64,000 nucleotides of DNA from Otatea glauca (Eukaryota > Streptophyta > Magnoliopsida > Poales > Poaceae). Positions 44,239-54,699 of the stretch are shown in pieces. Positions within the stretch are counted from its first letter, which is position 1. Each line of letters begins with the position of its first letter. The notes beneath the pieces were generated by a model. That model ran no database searches, was not told the origin of the DNA, and saw nothing but the letters and a program-made list of their open reading frames with translations. A program made the translations under genes and the position numbers. The stretch lies in contig CM070723.1 of the NCBI GenBank assembly GCA_036346275.1, forward strand, positions 27,720,176 through 27,784,175, given 5' to 3'.

Positions 44239-47117
44239 TTACCGCAATGTGAACACTATGTTGATATCCATTGGTGGTGTATCATCCCTAATCATAGGAG
44301 AATCTAGATCATCTGCCGATTCAAAATCTTCTTCATCTTGTTCTTTTTTCCTCCATTCTTTCTTGACAATTTTGACCGGACGAAGCTCATTGAAAGTTTC
44401 GTCCCTCTGTTTTTCTGCGTCGGCTTCCCGAATCTCTTGAGTCCTTAGCCTCTGAAGTCGTCGGCGTTGCGATCGGCTAAGGCCAGACGGACACCATCTA
44501 GGCTTAGGCTCTACTGGTTTTCTTATCTTACCGACGAGATTATCTTGGTCTATGTTTGACCTCCGCGTTTCGACCTGGTCTGGTTCTTGCTTTGGTTCAG
44601 ATATCCTTTCATGAACAGGCCTTCTGAAACCTTCGTTGTAACCCCGAATCGGCCCAGACAGCCTATCTTTAGCCGATTGCCTTGGCCAATCGTCGCGGGG
44701 GTAATGCTCCATCGGGCACGTATACGGGGATGGCAGTGCTACTCCCCTTTCCTAACAAAACTGCCAAAAAGGACATTTTCTATGGGCCCTTTCTACGTTT
44801 TCAGTGTGATATAAGTTATCCGACCGGTGAGTAGGATATTGCGGTCGGCTATTCATCCTTTCATATTTATCCATCAGTTGTGAAAAAGTTGGTCTCGGCC
44901 TTTTGGCTGATTGCTTTGATGGCGATTTTTCAGCTTTGTACCATTTACCCACCCGAGGATTACCCTTGGGTTTAATGGTCCTCGAATTTTTTCCTTCGTG
45001 ATCGGCTTCTATTTGTAGTGAACCAATCGTAATTTTTAGCGTTTGACCAGCGCCTGAATTCGGCTGAATATTGACCTGCCGATCCTTCCTTGGTTCATCA
45101 TGTATCGGCTTCTTTCCTTTAGCCGAGCATTGAACCACGTTGATTGGAAATGGATCAGCATCAACTTGCATAGTCGGCTCATCAGCAAATTTTAGCCGAC
45201 CGTCCTCAATAGCCGACTAGATCTGTTGACGGAAAATATTGCAGTCATTAGTATTGTGAGAAAAAGAATGGTGCCACTTGCAATACCTGCGTTTCTTGAT
45301 CTCGTCAGCCGATGGTATAACATGTCCCTCGGGTAACCGTATTATTTTTTCTTGTAATAACAAATCAAAAATACGATCACATTTGGAAATATCAAAGGCA
45401 TATTTAACTTCCGACTTATTTCTAGTCAGCTTTAGCCAAGAACAGACTACGGACTTTTTAGAGCCCTTCACCCATTCGGCTATATTTATTTCTGCCTCAT
45501 TGTCTTCTGAAGAATCACTGGGACAATATTCGACCATATTGACTTTGGTCTTGTCCTTCTCCTTATTATTATTGTTCTTGAATCTATCTTTAAACGCTTT
45601 ACTATCAGGGAATCGACTTTCTTGAGCCGATACTCGATGAAGCAAGTGACTTAAGTCAGCGAACTCTTGCCCTCCAAACTTTTCCCTAAGCGGAGGAATC
45701 AATCCTTGAAACACTAAGTCAGCAAGTTGATTATCGGGCAAAGTGACACTAAAACATCGATTCCTAGTTTCCCTAAACCTTTTAATGTAATCGATTACGA
45801 TTCCCAAATTTACGACGACGGAGCTTAGATCGGAAATCCTGAGCTCCAAACTGCCCGAAAGGAAGTATTCGTGAAACCGGCTTTCCAAATCGTTCCAAAA
45901 GTGGATCGAATTCGGAGGTAAACAGGTAAACCAGGTAAAAGCTACTCCGAACAATGACAATGGGAACAATCTTATTTTTAGTTCATCAGACTGAGCCGCT
46001 TCGCTACATTGAGCGATAAAGCGTCCGATGTGTTCCAACGTTGTAGTTGAATCATCGCTAGAGAATTTCGCAAAGTCTGAGCTCTGAAATTATGAGGGTA
46101 TGGCATACGATCTATGTAATCAGGATACGACTTTCTATAGCCGATAACCTTTCCCTTAGGCCGTATGCCGAACTGGTCCCGTAAAATAGCGGAAATCTGA
46201 TCTGCCCAATTTACATTATCGGCCATTGGCATAGCAGGCGCTTGATAATGTTGGTCATAGTTGGCAGCCTGCCCCCCGAGTGCAAGCTCGGGTTGCCAAT
46301 TATGCTGCATCGTCGGCACACGACCATATTGATCATGTCGATTATGCCTGCCTTGTGGTTCCGGCACTGGGACAAACAGTTCTGAGTATGTCACTACCCT
46401 ATGTGGACCTGGGTTTCTAAGCATGGTAGGATCTTGCGAGAATCTCTCGGAGCCAGTCGGCTGTGGAACCGATTAGAGAAAGGCATAGAACGGAGCCGAC
46501 GGCGGCAGATTTATCGATGCGTCTAACTTAGCGGCGTCGGTGTAGGAGTGGTAATGGCTCACCCCACTTGACCGAGGATCTATAGGTAATATTACGGTCG
46601 GCTGAGTAGGCATCATTGTAGGGGGTGAGGTTATAGCCGATGGTTTAGGATAGGCTGTTGAGCTCTGTGTATTTTGTGCTACTGAAAAAACGGGATAATT
46701 CGACAGAGCTTGTAATGAGTCAAGCAGACTTCCTGGCGAGGCTAACTCCTGAGCTATAGATTTAACGCTATTTGCTATCATCGGCTTGAGCGTTGTTACG
46801 AGAGCCGATGATTGATTTATTAAGGCGTGGTGCACAGACTGATTAATCATAGCCGATATTTCGGCTTGAGCGGGTAGATATCGGCTTACCGGTTTTGTGA
46901 CACCCGCATCTCCCAGGGCGTTGACCGTCGGCAGGGCGGATATTTGAGTGACGCCGCGTCTGGTTTTCTGATAACAGCTTAGCATCATCTCCTCCAACGC
47001 AGTCTTCCGAGCTTCTATTTCCTGACGTTGTTCCGTGGTCAAATCGTCCATTATTGGGACGATTATGGCTTCTGCGTTGAGATCGGATGGTGGAATCGAC
47101 TTTCCTGATGAAGACAT
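44239..47117 (-). pseudogene. Tat-2 gag
   Basis: Start ATG 47117 (MSSSGKSIPPSD), just inside the primer site. A Pro/Ser/Thr-rich N-terminal part runs to an in-frame stop at 46473-46475. The frame continues to a shift near 46070, then the capsid: LEHIGRFIAQC, RLFPLSLFGVAFTWF, FHEYFLSGSLELRI, RFRETRNRCFS. A Cys/His segment (CKWHHSFSHNTNDC, about 45265) and a second Cys-rich block (CPFWQFC, about 44760) follow, with stops at 45217-45219 and about 44749. The acidic/basic tail ends at 44239. Two Cys/His-type blocks in place of a CCHC knuckle are usual for this clade. Confidence 0.83.
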
Positions 47118-47143
47118 TGGTCCCACCAGGCGTGCCAAGAGTG
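47118..47143 (-). other. Primer-binding site of Tat-2
   Basis: The minus strand reads CTCTTGGCACGCCTGGTGGG right after the LTR end ACGCCAACA. The priming tRNA was not identified with certainty. Confidence 0.6.
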
Positions 47144-47804
47144 TGTTGGCGTCAAAAACTTGAAGTAGGGTTTACGACAAAGAAGACACCGCATTTAACA
47201 CACAGTTCAGAGCGTGCGGTCGATTTGACTCAGAATCGACAAGGTAAAAATATAAAATTTACTCAAAAGCCGATCGTAACGATCAATCGGCTTAGACTCA
47301 ATCAGCTTGAAGCCGATTAAGATCAAAGTAACAGGGTAAGTCTAATTAGCCGATTAAAGCTAATCAGAGGATAAAGGTAGATCGATTCTGAAGAAGGCGA
47401 TGCGCAACAAAATCAGAACAAATCAAACCTGGGGGTGTAATTGAAGAAGATCAACAATCGACGATGCGCAACTTTATTGATCAAAATTGATTACAAAGAA
47501 AGATCTAAATTACAGAGGCTACTCCTAGTCGACAGGGAAAAGTAGAAAAAGTAAAAGCTAGTTGATTGTATTGTGTTGTTGTTCGCAACTTGCTCTGGTC
47601 CTTCTTTTATACCCTTCGGCCGATCGTGTCCGACTACAACACGTTTTATGTTTTGATCCGTATCGGCCTTATCTCGGATAGTTATTTCCTTAAAGATCTT
47701 GCCGTTACCAAAATATCTCCAAACCTTTTCATCCTATCCGTTAATTCTGTATCTTTGACTTTATTGCCGATTTTGACCAGATTTGCCAAATTTTTGTGCA
47801 AACA
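47144..47804 (-). repeat. 5' LTR of Tat-2 (661 bp)
   Basis: Direct repeat of 35987-36635. Its minus-strand TATA (47604-47611) would drive gag-pol transcription leftwards. It is followed by the target duplication GATCC. Confidence 0.93.
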
Positions 47805-47809
47805 GATCC

Positions 47810-48312
47810 TAACAATAATTTTGTAGGATCGTGTTCAAAATTTCCAAATGATCCTATCCAATTTTACCGATTCCATTGATTTATTATAAATAATTACTTG
47901 CATATGTCCCTCTAATTGTAATTTTTTTACTTGTTATTTCTTATGTCCATTATAATTTGCATAAATAACAAATGATTTGTCCTTTGCACTATATTTTTGT
48001 AAACATAAGTTCTAAAAGTATAGTCTTAAATATGTAGAAGTGATAAAAATATAAGGTAGATTTTAAAAAAATGTTTCTTTGGTAGGATCGGATAGGACCT
48101 TAGATTCTATGCTGATCCTACTATTCGCAATCCTGCAGAAGAACCTCCGCTCCAATTCAAGATCACTATTCTGACAACCTTGGATGTTGGAATACATACA
48201 CACAAAAGTTGTTTCTCAAAACTGGCATGGGTAGGTTTCATGGAGATCGTGTTCGCTAATTTAGCAAATTTCATGTGATCTTTCTTTTTACTATTTTCAA
48301 TGTAACATATGT
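47810..48312. other. Intergenic, likely part of an older transposon
   Basis: Rich in TAGGATCG/GATCCTA words, also seen at 35870-35985 on the other side of Tat-2. This suggests the retroelement landed in an older repeat. Its ends could not be defined. Confidence 0.4.
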
Positions 48313-48320
48313 ATTCTACT

Positions 48321-48921
48321 CAAGGTTTTTAAACCATGATTTTCGCGATTTCACGGCAAGATCCCAAAAAAATTATAGTAGCTATAACGAAAGCTATCAT
48401 TCTTCGTATTTTAAGTATAAAAAATAAAAAAATTATATAATATAAGTCACCTCCAAACAAATCATAAAACTATGGTGCTTTAAAATGTATTAATATTTTT
48501 ATAATAAAAATATAAGTCAAGTTCGGAATTAACAAACATGTTGATGCATATCAAAGACCATAACAGATAACTATATTATAATGTTCTTAACAACATGTAC
48601 TTAATCACTAAGAAATATAAATGATGGATTATCGAAAAAAGACGAGATGAGGTCCTTTATTAGGTTTTCTCATAGTTTAGGCTTATAAGAGATGCATTTG
48701 AGCTTTCTAGTAATGTTGAATTTTAAAATGGGTCCAATATTTTGGCTTGTGGATACCTTTGTAAAATAATAGAGCTATCGCTCGCTATAAGCCACGGCAT
48801 ATAGTGGAACTATTACTAGGTATAACTCTTGTAGCTAGTATACCGGAATATTGACCCGTAGCTTCACGTTTGGAGTCTAAAAATGCTATAGTATAGCTAT
48901 AGCTAGCTATTTAGAACAGTG
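48321..48921. mobile_element. Non-autonomous hAT element (601 bp)
   Basis: Flanked by a perfect 8-bp duplication ATTCTACT (48313-48320 and 48922-48929). It starts CAAGGTTTTTAAACC and ends ...TTTAGAACAGTG, so the inverted ends are CAAGG/CACTG, which fit the hAT CA(A/G)NG rule. The interior is AT-rich with GCTATAG/CTATAGC words and no coding capacity. 8-bp duplications are diagnostic of hAT transposition. Confidence 0.85.
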
Positions 48922-48929
48922 ATTCTACT

Positions 48930-49435
48930 TCATAAAATCTATAATTACTTACTTTAATTATTTTAAAGTTCTTTAAAACAATCTATTTGAAGTGACCTTG
49001 AAAATTACCACTGCTCTAGTCCAAGCGAGGATAAAAATTTCGTGAGATCTCAATTCCGGACATGAACGATTTTCAAAATGTCGGCCGGATTAGAGGAATA
49101 CATGTGAAACAAAGTGAAAAAAAACTGATTTTTTTTTTTGTTGGGCGTGGGATTGTTCCGGCAAGAAGTAGTAACATAAGTGCATTGGTTGCAAGTTTAT
49201 ACAGCAGTTTATACAACTAGTTTCACTCTTTTTGACATCCTCAATAAGTATTTCCTCAGTAACTAGATGCCGTATTATTCTTGTTGCCTCACCTTTAGCT
49301 AGATGCTTTACCAGCTCCATGAAGACTCAAAGTATCATGACGATGTCTCCAGCAGTAAGCCAAGATGCACAATCTAGACCAAGGGCATATTGGTTTACTG
49401 CACATGCAGTAGCCACTAGTGGTTAGGGATTAAGA
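48930..49435. other. Intergenic, nothing firmly recognised
   Basis: A frame at 49232-49426 and its opposite-strand partner lack known motifs. Confidence 0.4.
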
Positions 49436-49729
49436 TGATTGATCAATTTGTTTACTTCTAGAAAAGATAAGAGTAATGGTATTATTAATCAAGATTTGAC
49501 TGATCTGATCAGTGGTTGGGTTCATAAATTTGGTTTAATTCAATTGAAGAGTCGTAATATAAGCTTTATTTGGGACAATAATCAAGAGAATGTTATTTTT
49601 GCTGCTATTCATAAATTGTTTGTTACTACTGATTGGGGTCTTTTGTATCTGTTAGCTTGCATGCAAACTTTGCCTAGATCTAGAAGTCATCACACACCTC
49701 TACTTTTAAATGTGTTCACTCTTGTATGA
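49436..49729 (+). pseudogene. L1-type LINE endonuclease fragment
   Basis: About 97 codons similar to the C-terminal half of the apurinic-like endonuclease of plant L1 LINEs: NLFTSRKDKSNGIINQ, WVHKFGLIQL, SFIWDNNQEN, IHKLFVTTDW, and LPRSRSHHTPLLL at the SDHxP position. The catalytic Asp of SDH is His here. Nothing of the RT is present, and no poly(A) end or target duplication was found. A short, dead 5' fragment. Confidence 0.7.
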
Positions 49730-49817
49730 TTTAGTTTAGCAAGCATGTGTTAGTGGCATGTGTGAGCAGTAAGCATGTGTTAATGGCATCTTTTGTGTTC
49801 TGTTGCAGGTTTTCGTG

Positions 49818-52800
49818 ATGGAAGATCGTGCGAGTACCGTATAGGAGCATGGGGAGCGCATGGAATTATCTGGGTTGAAGTGCAACTTTTGCAGGCATGT
49901 TATGAAAGGTGGAGGGGCAAGTCGTCTGAAAGAACATCTGGTTGCCTGCGCCGACGATGTGAAGGTCTGCCCAGGTGTGCCTAAAATGGTCAGGCAGGCC
50001 ATGCTCGCGGACCTCCGTTGAGGTTGGGAGAAGAAGAAGGAGGAGGCAATACGCCTCCGTAAGGAGGATGCATGCGATGACTAGGCAACCCCGCAGTAAC
50101 CCCGTATTGACACTGCATTCAAGCAGGGTACGAGATAGAAGCTAGGGAGAGCATGGTCCAAGTGGTTCCATGCTAATGCAATTCCAGGAAGGAAGACCGA
50201 GTGTCCGTATTTCACAGGTATGAAACAATCGTAGGGTTGTAAGTTACAACTCTTTTGATGATTGTACTCATCTCTTATGCCCGCAATAGACAGGTGCACT
50301 CAAGATGATGCAGGAGCTAAGCTCAGGGGTTCATGCACCACGGGACCACGAGATAGACGGGAAGTACCTAGATGAGAATGAGCAGAAGATTTTTCAGTAC
50401 CTTCGAAAGTTCAGGGACGGCTGGGCCACATTTGGTGTGACAGTCATGTGTGATGCCTGAACTGGGCCTACTCAGAGAGCATCATCAACTTTATAGTGTA
50501 CTGCAATAGGGTCATGTTCTTCCATAAGACCATCAATGCCACAGGTAGAACATTCGCTTTAGTTTTTACTCTTACGTACTAGAAATGTACATATTAACTT
50601 CTGGCTTGTTCATTCACAGGCAAGGTCCAGGACCACAAGTACCTGCTATGCGAGATAACAAAGGTCGTGACTGAGGAAATTAGGGTAGAGCACGTTGTGC
50701 AGATGGTTACTGACAACACAGCCAACTTCAAGAAAGCATGCCAGTTGTTACGAGTGGAGCACCCATGGATTATATGACAGTCGTGCTTGGCACACACTGT
50801 TAATCTTATGCTAAAAGATGTATGTGACGTCCTACATATCAAACAGGTTGTGGGAGGGCCAAGAGGATTTGCAGATTCTTGTACAACCACAAGAATCTGC
50901 ATGCACAGATGAGGCAACATATATGTGACGAGTTGGTGAGGCCAAATACCACTAGGTTTGGCACGACCTTTGTTTTCCTGGATAGTTTCTTCAAAAAAAG
51001 GAGAAGTTTCAGCAGTGAATGACATATCCAGGCTAGACAACTAGTAGATGGGCTGGGATGGAGGAGGGCAAGTTTGCATATGACCACCTCGTGGATAGGG
51101 ATTTTTGGGATTGGGTGGAGTGGCCAATCTTGGGCGTAGAACCCTTGTACAAGATGTTGAGGTTCACGGATCAACACAAGTTGCCAACGATAAGTGGTGT
51201 CATGATATATTATGCAATTGTGCAGAATGAGTATCACAAGCGCTTGCGGGAGGACAGAGAGCAGTACAGGATATTCCTGCAAGTCCTGGAAAAGAGGTTT
51301 GCTGATATAAGGGATACTACATTTGTGCAAGCAGGTCAGTGAAATTAATATGTTCATTTCTGTTGTGCTAACTATACAATGTTCGTATCTTTTGTGCTAA
51401 CTATACAATGATTTGTCTATTGCAGCCTCTGTGCTCGACCCACAGTCTCAGTTCTCGTACAATATATACAGCACTCCCAAGTACATAGGAGCGTTCTCTA
51501 TTGCCCTAAGCATTATAGCTGATGAGGACAATAGCGCAATGCAGGCCATATAGGAAGCCGACATATACCATCTTAGGAGGGGACGGTTTGCCACCTAGCT
51601 TGCACAGTCTAGCACCGTCGATCCCTACATGATGGTAGGTACGTACGTAATTTCAGGTATTATTACGTTGTTGTTGTGCACTGACTAGCGTACTTTTCTT
51701 TTGTCGTCTTGTGTGTAGCTCAATGGTGGATGGCGTTTGGGAATGAGACGCCAGTGTTGCAGAAATATGCCTTGCGGTTACTGTCGTAATGCACATCGTC
51801 CAGTGGTTGCAAGCACAATTGGAGCACTTTTGCCTTAGTGCACACGCAGCTAAGGAACTGATTAAGTTATGCAAAGCTCCAGCAGCTTGTGTTCGTGTAT
51901 TACAATCTTCGACTTCGCTTGCGGGATTACGAATCCACCCGCGAGGCCCAGGACGAAGGCCCACTCGATCACCTCATTGAGGGTGCGATGCATCTTGGTA
52001 GCACCCTATTGCAGAGTGGTTCGATTCGTCCAGGTCTAGTGGGGAGCCCCTACTCCACGAGGATAGTGGGTACGACCCACCCTCCCAGCGAGATTCATGG
52101 TTGATATCATCCCCCCATAAGAGATGAACAAGGCCATAGATAACGTGGAATTGTGTTCTATTTTACATGGTAATCATATATGTTAAAATCTCATAATGTT
52201 GTTAACATTACTTCCAATTGGCCAAAGGTGGAAGAGCTCCCTGATTGGGCCGAGTTCATGGTTGGTGACACGCATATGGGGAAGAGGAAGCGTGGTGACG
52301 ACGATGACGACATGCTACCAGGAGCTTTAGGCAGGTTGGCGAAGTTATCGGGCAACCAGCATGTCAAGAGAAAAGGAAATACCCAAAGTGATGATGAGAC
52401 TAATGTTGGCAGTGACGATGACATGGATACACATCCTTATAATGTGCAATACCATGAGACTGCTGATAGTAGCTCAGCGACAGACTCTGGAGGCGACAAT
52501 GGGACGGATGCTGCCCGCTACTCCCTCTGGCCCCGTTCACAGCCACAATCACTGGGAGGATCGCAACAAGGGGGAAGCGCCTCGAGGAGGGGCTCACAGA
52601 GGCAGACCCGTAGTATGGGCAAGGGTGTGACGAGTGGTGGGGGTGGGCGACAGGCAGTACAACCCAAGGATGACGTAGGTTCATGGTGTAGCAGCCTGTC
52701 TTCTAGCCATTTGGGCATCCCAACTGAGCATCCTGCGTACGGTTCGATGCCCTACAGATAGGATTAGGGTGGGTACGGTCCCAGACAGAGTTACGACGGA

Positions 52801-53055
52801 TCGAGCATTTCTTACCCGTTTGACTACACTGATCCCTACACCGATCCATACGCACGAGACACATCTGTTAGGTACTTTTACCAGTTAGAGAATTATACAA
52901 ACTGGATGACTCATTATGAACATTAGAAGTCTGCTTAGATACCGTGGGATATGACCTGGGAAGAATACAAGCAACAACACGAGAGGAGGTATCACGAGGT
53001 CATTGTCGATAACGAGGAGGTGGAGTTTGCACCACAGACCTACTACTACTCGTAG
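49818..53055 (+). pseudogene. hAT transposase with BED finger, DUF659 and dimerisation domain
   Basis: ATG at 49818. A BED zinc finger (LKCNFCRHVMKGGG, then HLVAC) opens exon 1. The DUF659/RNase H-like core follows (VMCDA, TDNTANFKKAC, LAHTVNLMLKDV). The C-terminal hAT dimerisation motif reads ETPVLQKYALRLL, with NWSTFAL in a shifted frame. Splice sites join in phase: donor about 50218 to 50294, 50545 to 50620, 51335 to 51426, 51635 to 51719. A tail rich in Asp/Ser/Gly (52210-52760, KRKRGDDDDDML) and Tyr (YYYS, end 53055) follows. In-frame stops (first at 49842) and a TGA at the conserved Trp after CDA show it is dead. Its terminal inverted repeats were not found. Confidence 0.88.
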
Positions 53056-53399
53056 GTACGTCAACGCATTGTTATCCGTGCTTTGCATGATCCTACTCCT
53101 TCAATTATTCATATTCTTGCAATACATATTCATACTGCATACTCATTCTTCAATTATGACTCTTGCAAGTGGTTTGGAACTTCGGATTGAGCGTTGTATT
53201 CTGGCATCATCCGTATTTTTACAGGTAGTTCTCAAGTGCTCCTGTATGGTCATATTTGTGGTGTATATATGATGAATTGTCATATGTATCAATTTTATTT
53301 TATGCCTATTATTTGTGATGCAAATATGTATTGATTGTTCCAATTGTAACATTCAATATTTGAATATTAGTCAAAATACTACTGAAATTTCTAACTTCA
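53056..53399. other. Transposase 3' flank, nothing recognised
   Basis: AT-rich; probably 3' untranslated sequence of the hAT transposase. Confidence 0.4.
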
Positions 53400-53830
53400 C
53401 GGATTGATAATCATCTAAAAATTTTATGGCAAGATTAATGATATATCAGGACCATCGAAACAAAATTTCAAAATTTTCTGACGTGGTTTCAAGCATTTTT
53501 CATTCGGACATCACCAATTTTTGGATTTTTAAAAATTCCTCGAGCTTCACCATCATTTGAAAATTTTATGAGAATATTAGTGATATGTCAGAACCATGCA
53601 CAAAAAATATCAAAATTTTCTAACATCGTTTGTTCTATTTTTCATTCAGTTCAAATTTACCGCCAGTGTTATATCAGGATAGTAGCAATGTTCAAATTTT
53701 TAAAAATTCCACATGCTTGATAATCATTTGAATTTTCTATGAAAAAATTAATGATGTGCTAGGACCACCCACAAAAAGTTTCAAATTGTTTTTACATTGT
53801 TTGAATCATTTTTCACTCGGTGCAAGGAAT
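53400..53830. repeat. Diverged tandem repeat, three units of about 140-170 bp
   Basis: Units begin near 53406, 53548 and 53719 (GATAATCAT or CACCATCAT). Each carries a TTTTATG...TTAATGATATGTCAGGACCA-like segment, TCAAAATTTTCTGACAT and CATTTTTCATTCGG. No coding sense. Confidence 0.7.
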
Positions 53831-54450
53831 CTTGGATTTCTTGGTGAAAAAACCGGATTTGAAAATTTGTTTTTGTGTTTCGTCCGGAATTTGTTAAAAA
53901 TTCCGAGATCTCGACGAAATTTTGCGTTCCGGCCACCTTCGATATTTCAAGTGAAAATGAGATTTCAAACCTTGAGTCCAAGCATCATGCATCATACACC
54001 ATCTAAATCCAAAGAATCACATCCAATTCATCATTCAACTAGTCCTAAACATTTCGACTAGTCGTAAAATGACTAATTAATAGAAAATAATCGGCAGCGT
54101 ACGAAATGTAGAATCATGCATGCAATGCAATCCAAAATTGCAAACGAAACAATTTTTGTTGAAGAAAATAACCGCGCCGGGGGGGTGGGTTGGGGGATTG
54201 AGACTTGAGAGTGGGAGGAGGAAAAAAAACCAAAAGTTCTTCCCCCTTACCCATTCTTCGCTTTTCAATCTCACCTTCCTTGCAAGGCTGCTTCTGCTGT
54301 GCCCCCTCTCTCCACCATCTCTCTCCAGATTCCAATACTTTCCCCTATTCCTGGGCAAGCCCATCATGATAAGAGGCTCCACTGTAGCCTGGGTCTAGAG
54401 AGAGAAGACAGAGGGTAATACAACAGAAACAGGACAGGAGAGAGATAAGA
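53831..54450. other. Upstream region of the ankyrin gene
   Basis: 53831-54060 is low-complexity AT-rich DNA. 54170-54400 has G-runs and pyrimidine-rich stretches. No clear TATA box. Transcription probably starts between about 54390 and 54450, judging from the purine-rich leader that follows. Confidence 0.4.
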
Positions 54451-54481
54451 GGAGGAGAGGAGAGGAGAGGAGAGGAGAGAG
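54451..54481 (+). repeat. GGAGA microsatellite in the 5' leader
   Basis: About six copies of a pentanucleotide GGAGA, about 220 bp upstream of the start codon. GA-rich runs are common in plant 5' UTRs. Confidence 0.8.
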
Positions 54482-54699
54482 AACCCAAGAGGCAAGGCAA
54501 GAAGCAAGAAGAAATCCCCGGCTAGGGGGGCAACTGGTGAGCACTGAGCACGAAAGGATTCCTTCGATTCTTGCTGTTTCCCTTCCATTGCGCTCAATTC
54601 TTTGCTTCTTCTTGTGCTGTTACAGATAAGGGAGAGAAGGGTCCCGGAGGGAACAAGCGTTTCTTGGATTCGCCGGAGAAGTGCCGGCTGTGGAGGTGG

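Larger units (their letters stand above)
35987..47804 (-). mobile_element. Tat-2: Tat/Ogre-type Ty3/gypsy element with an antisense gene
   Basis: LTRs 35987-36635 and 47144-47804 both start TGTTGGCGTCAAAAACTTG and end GTGCAAACA. There is a perfect 5-bp target duplication GATCC (35982-35986 and 47805-47809). The minus strand encodes gag, protease, RT, RNase H and integrase. The plus strand between the 3' LTR and integrase carries a separate multi-exon gene. LTRs differ by several per cent plus small indels. Pol is broken by many stops and shifts and by a MITE. The word GCCGAT/ATCGGC is greatly over-represented from LTR to LTR. Confidence 0.95.

Noticed and set aside
54571..54699. Upstream extension of the ankyrin protein by 43 codons
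   Set aside because: The extension would begin with TTG and the peptide is not family-like. ATG 54700 gives the expected family start.
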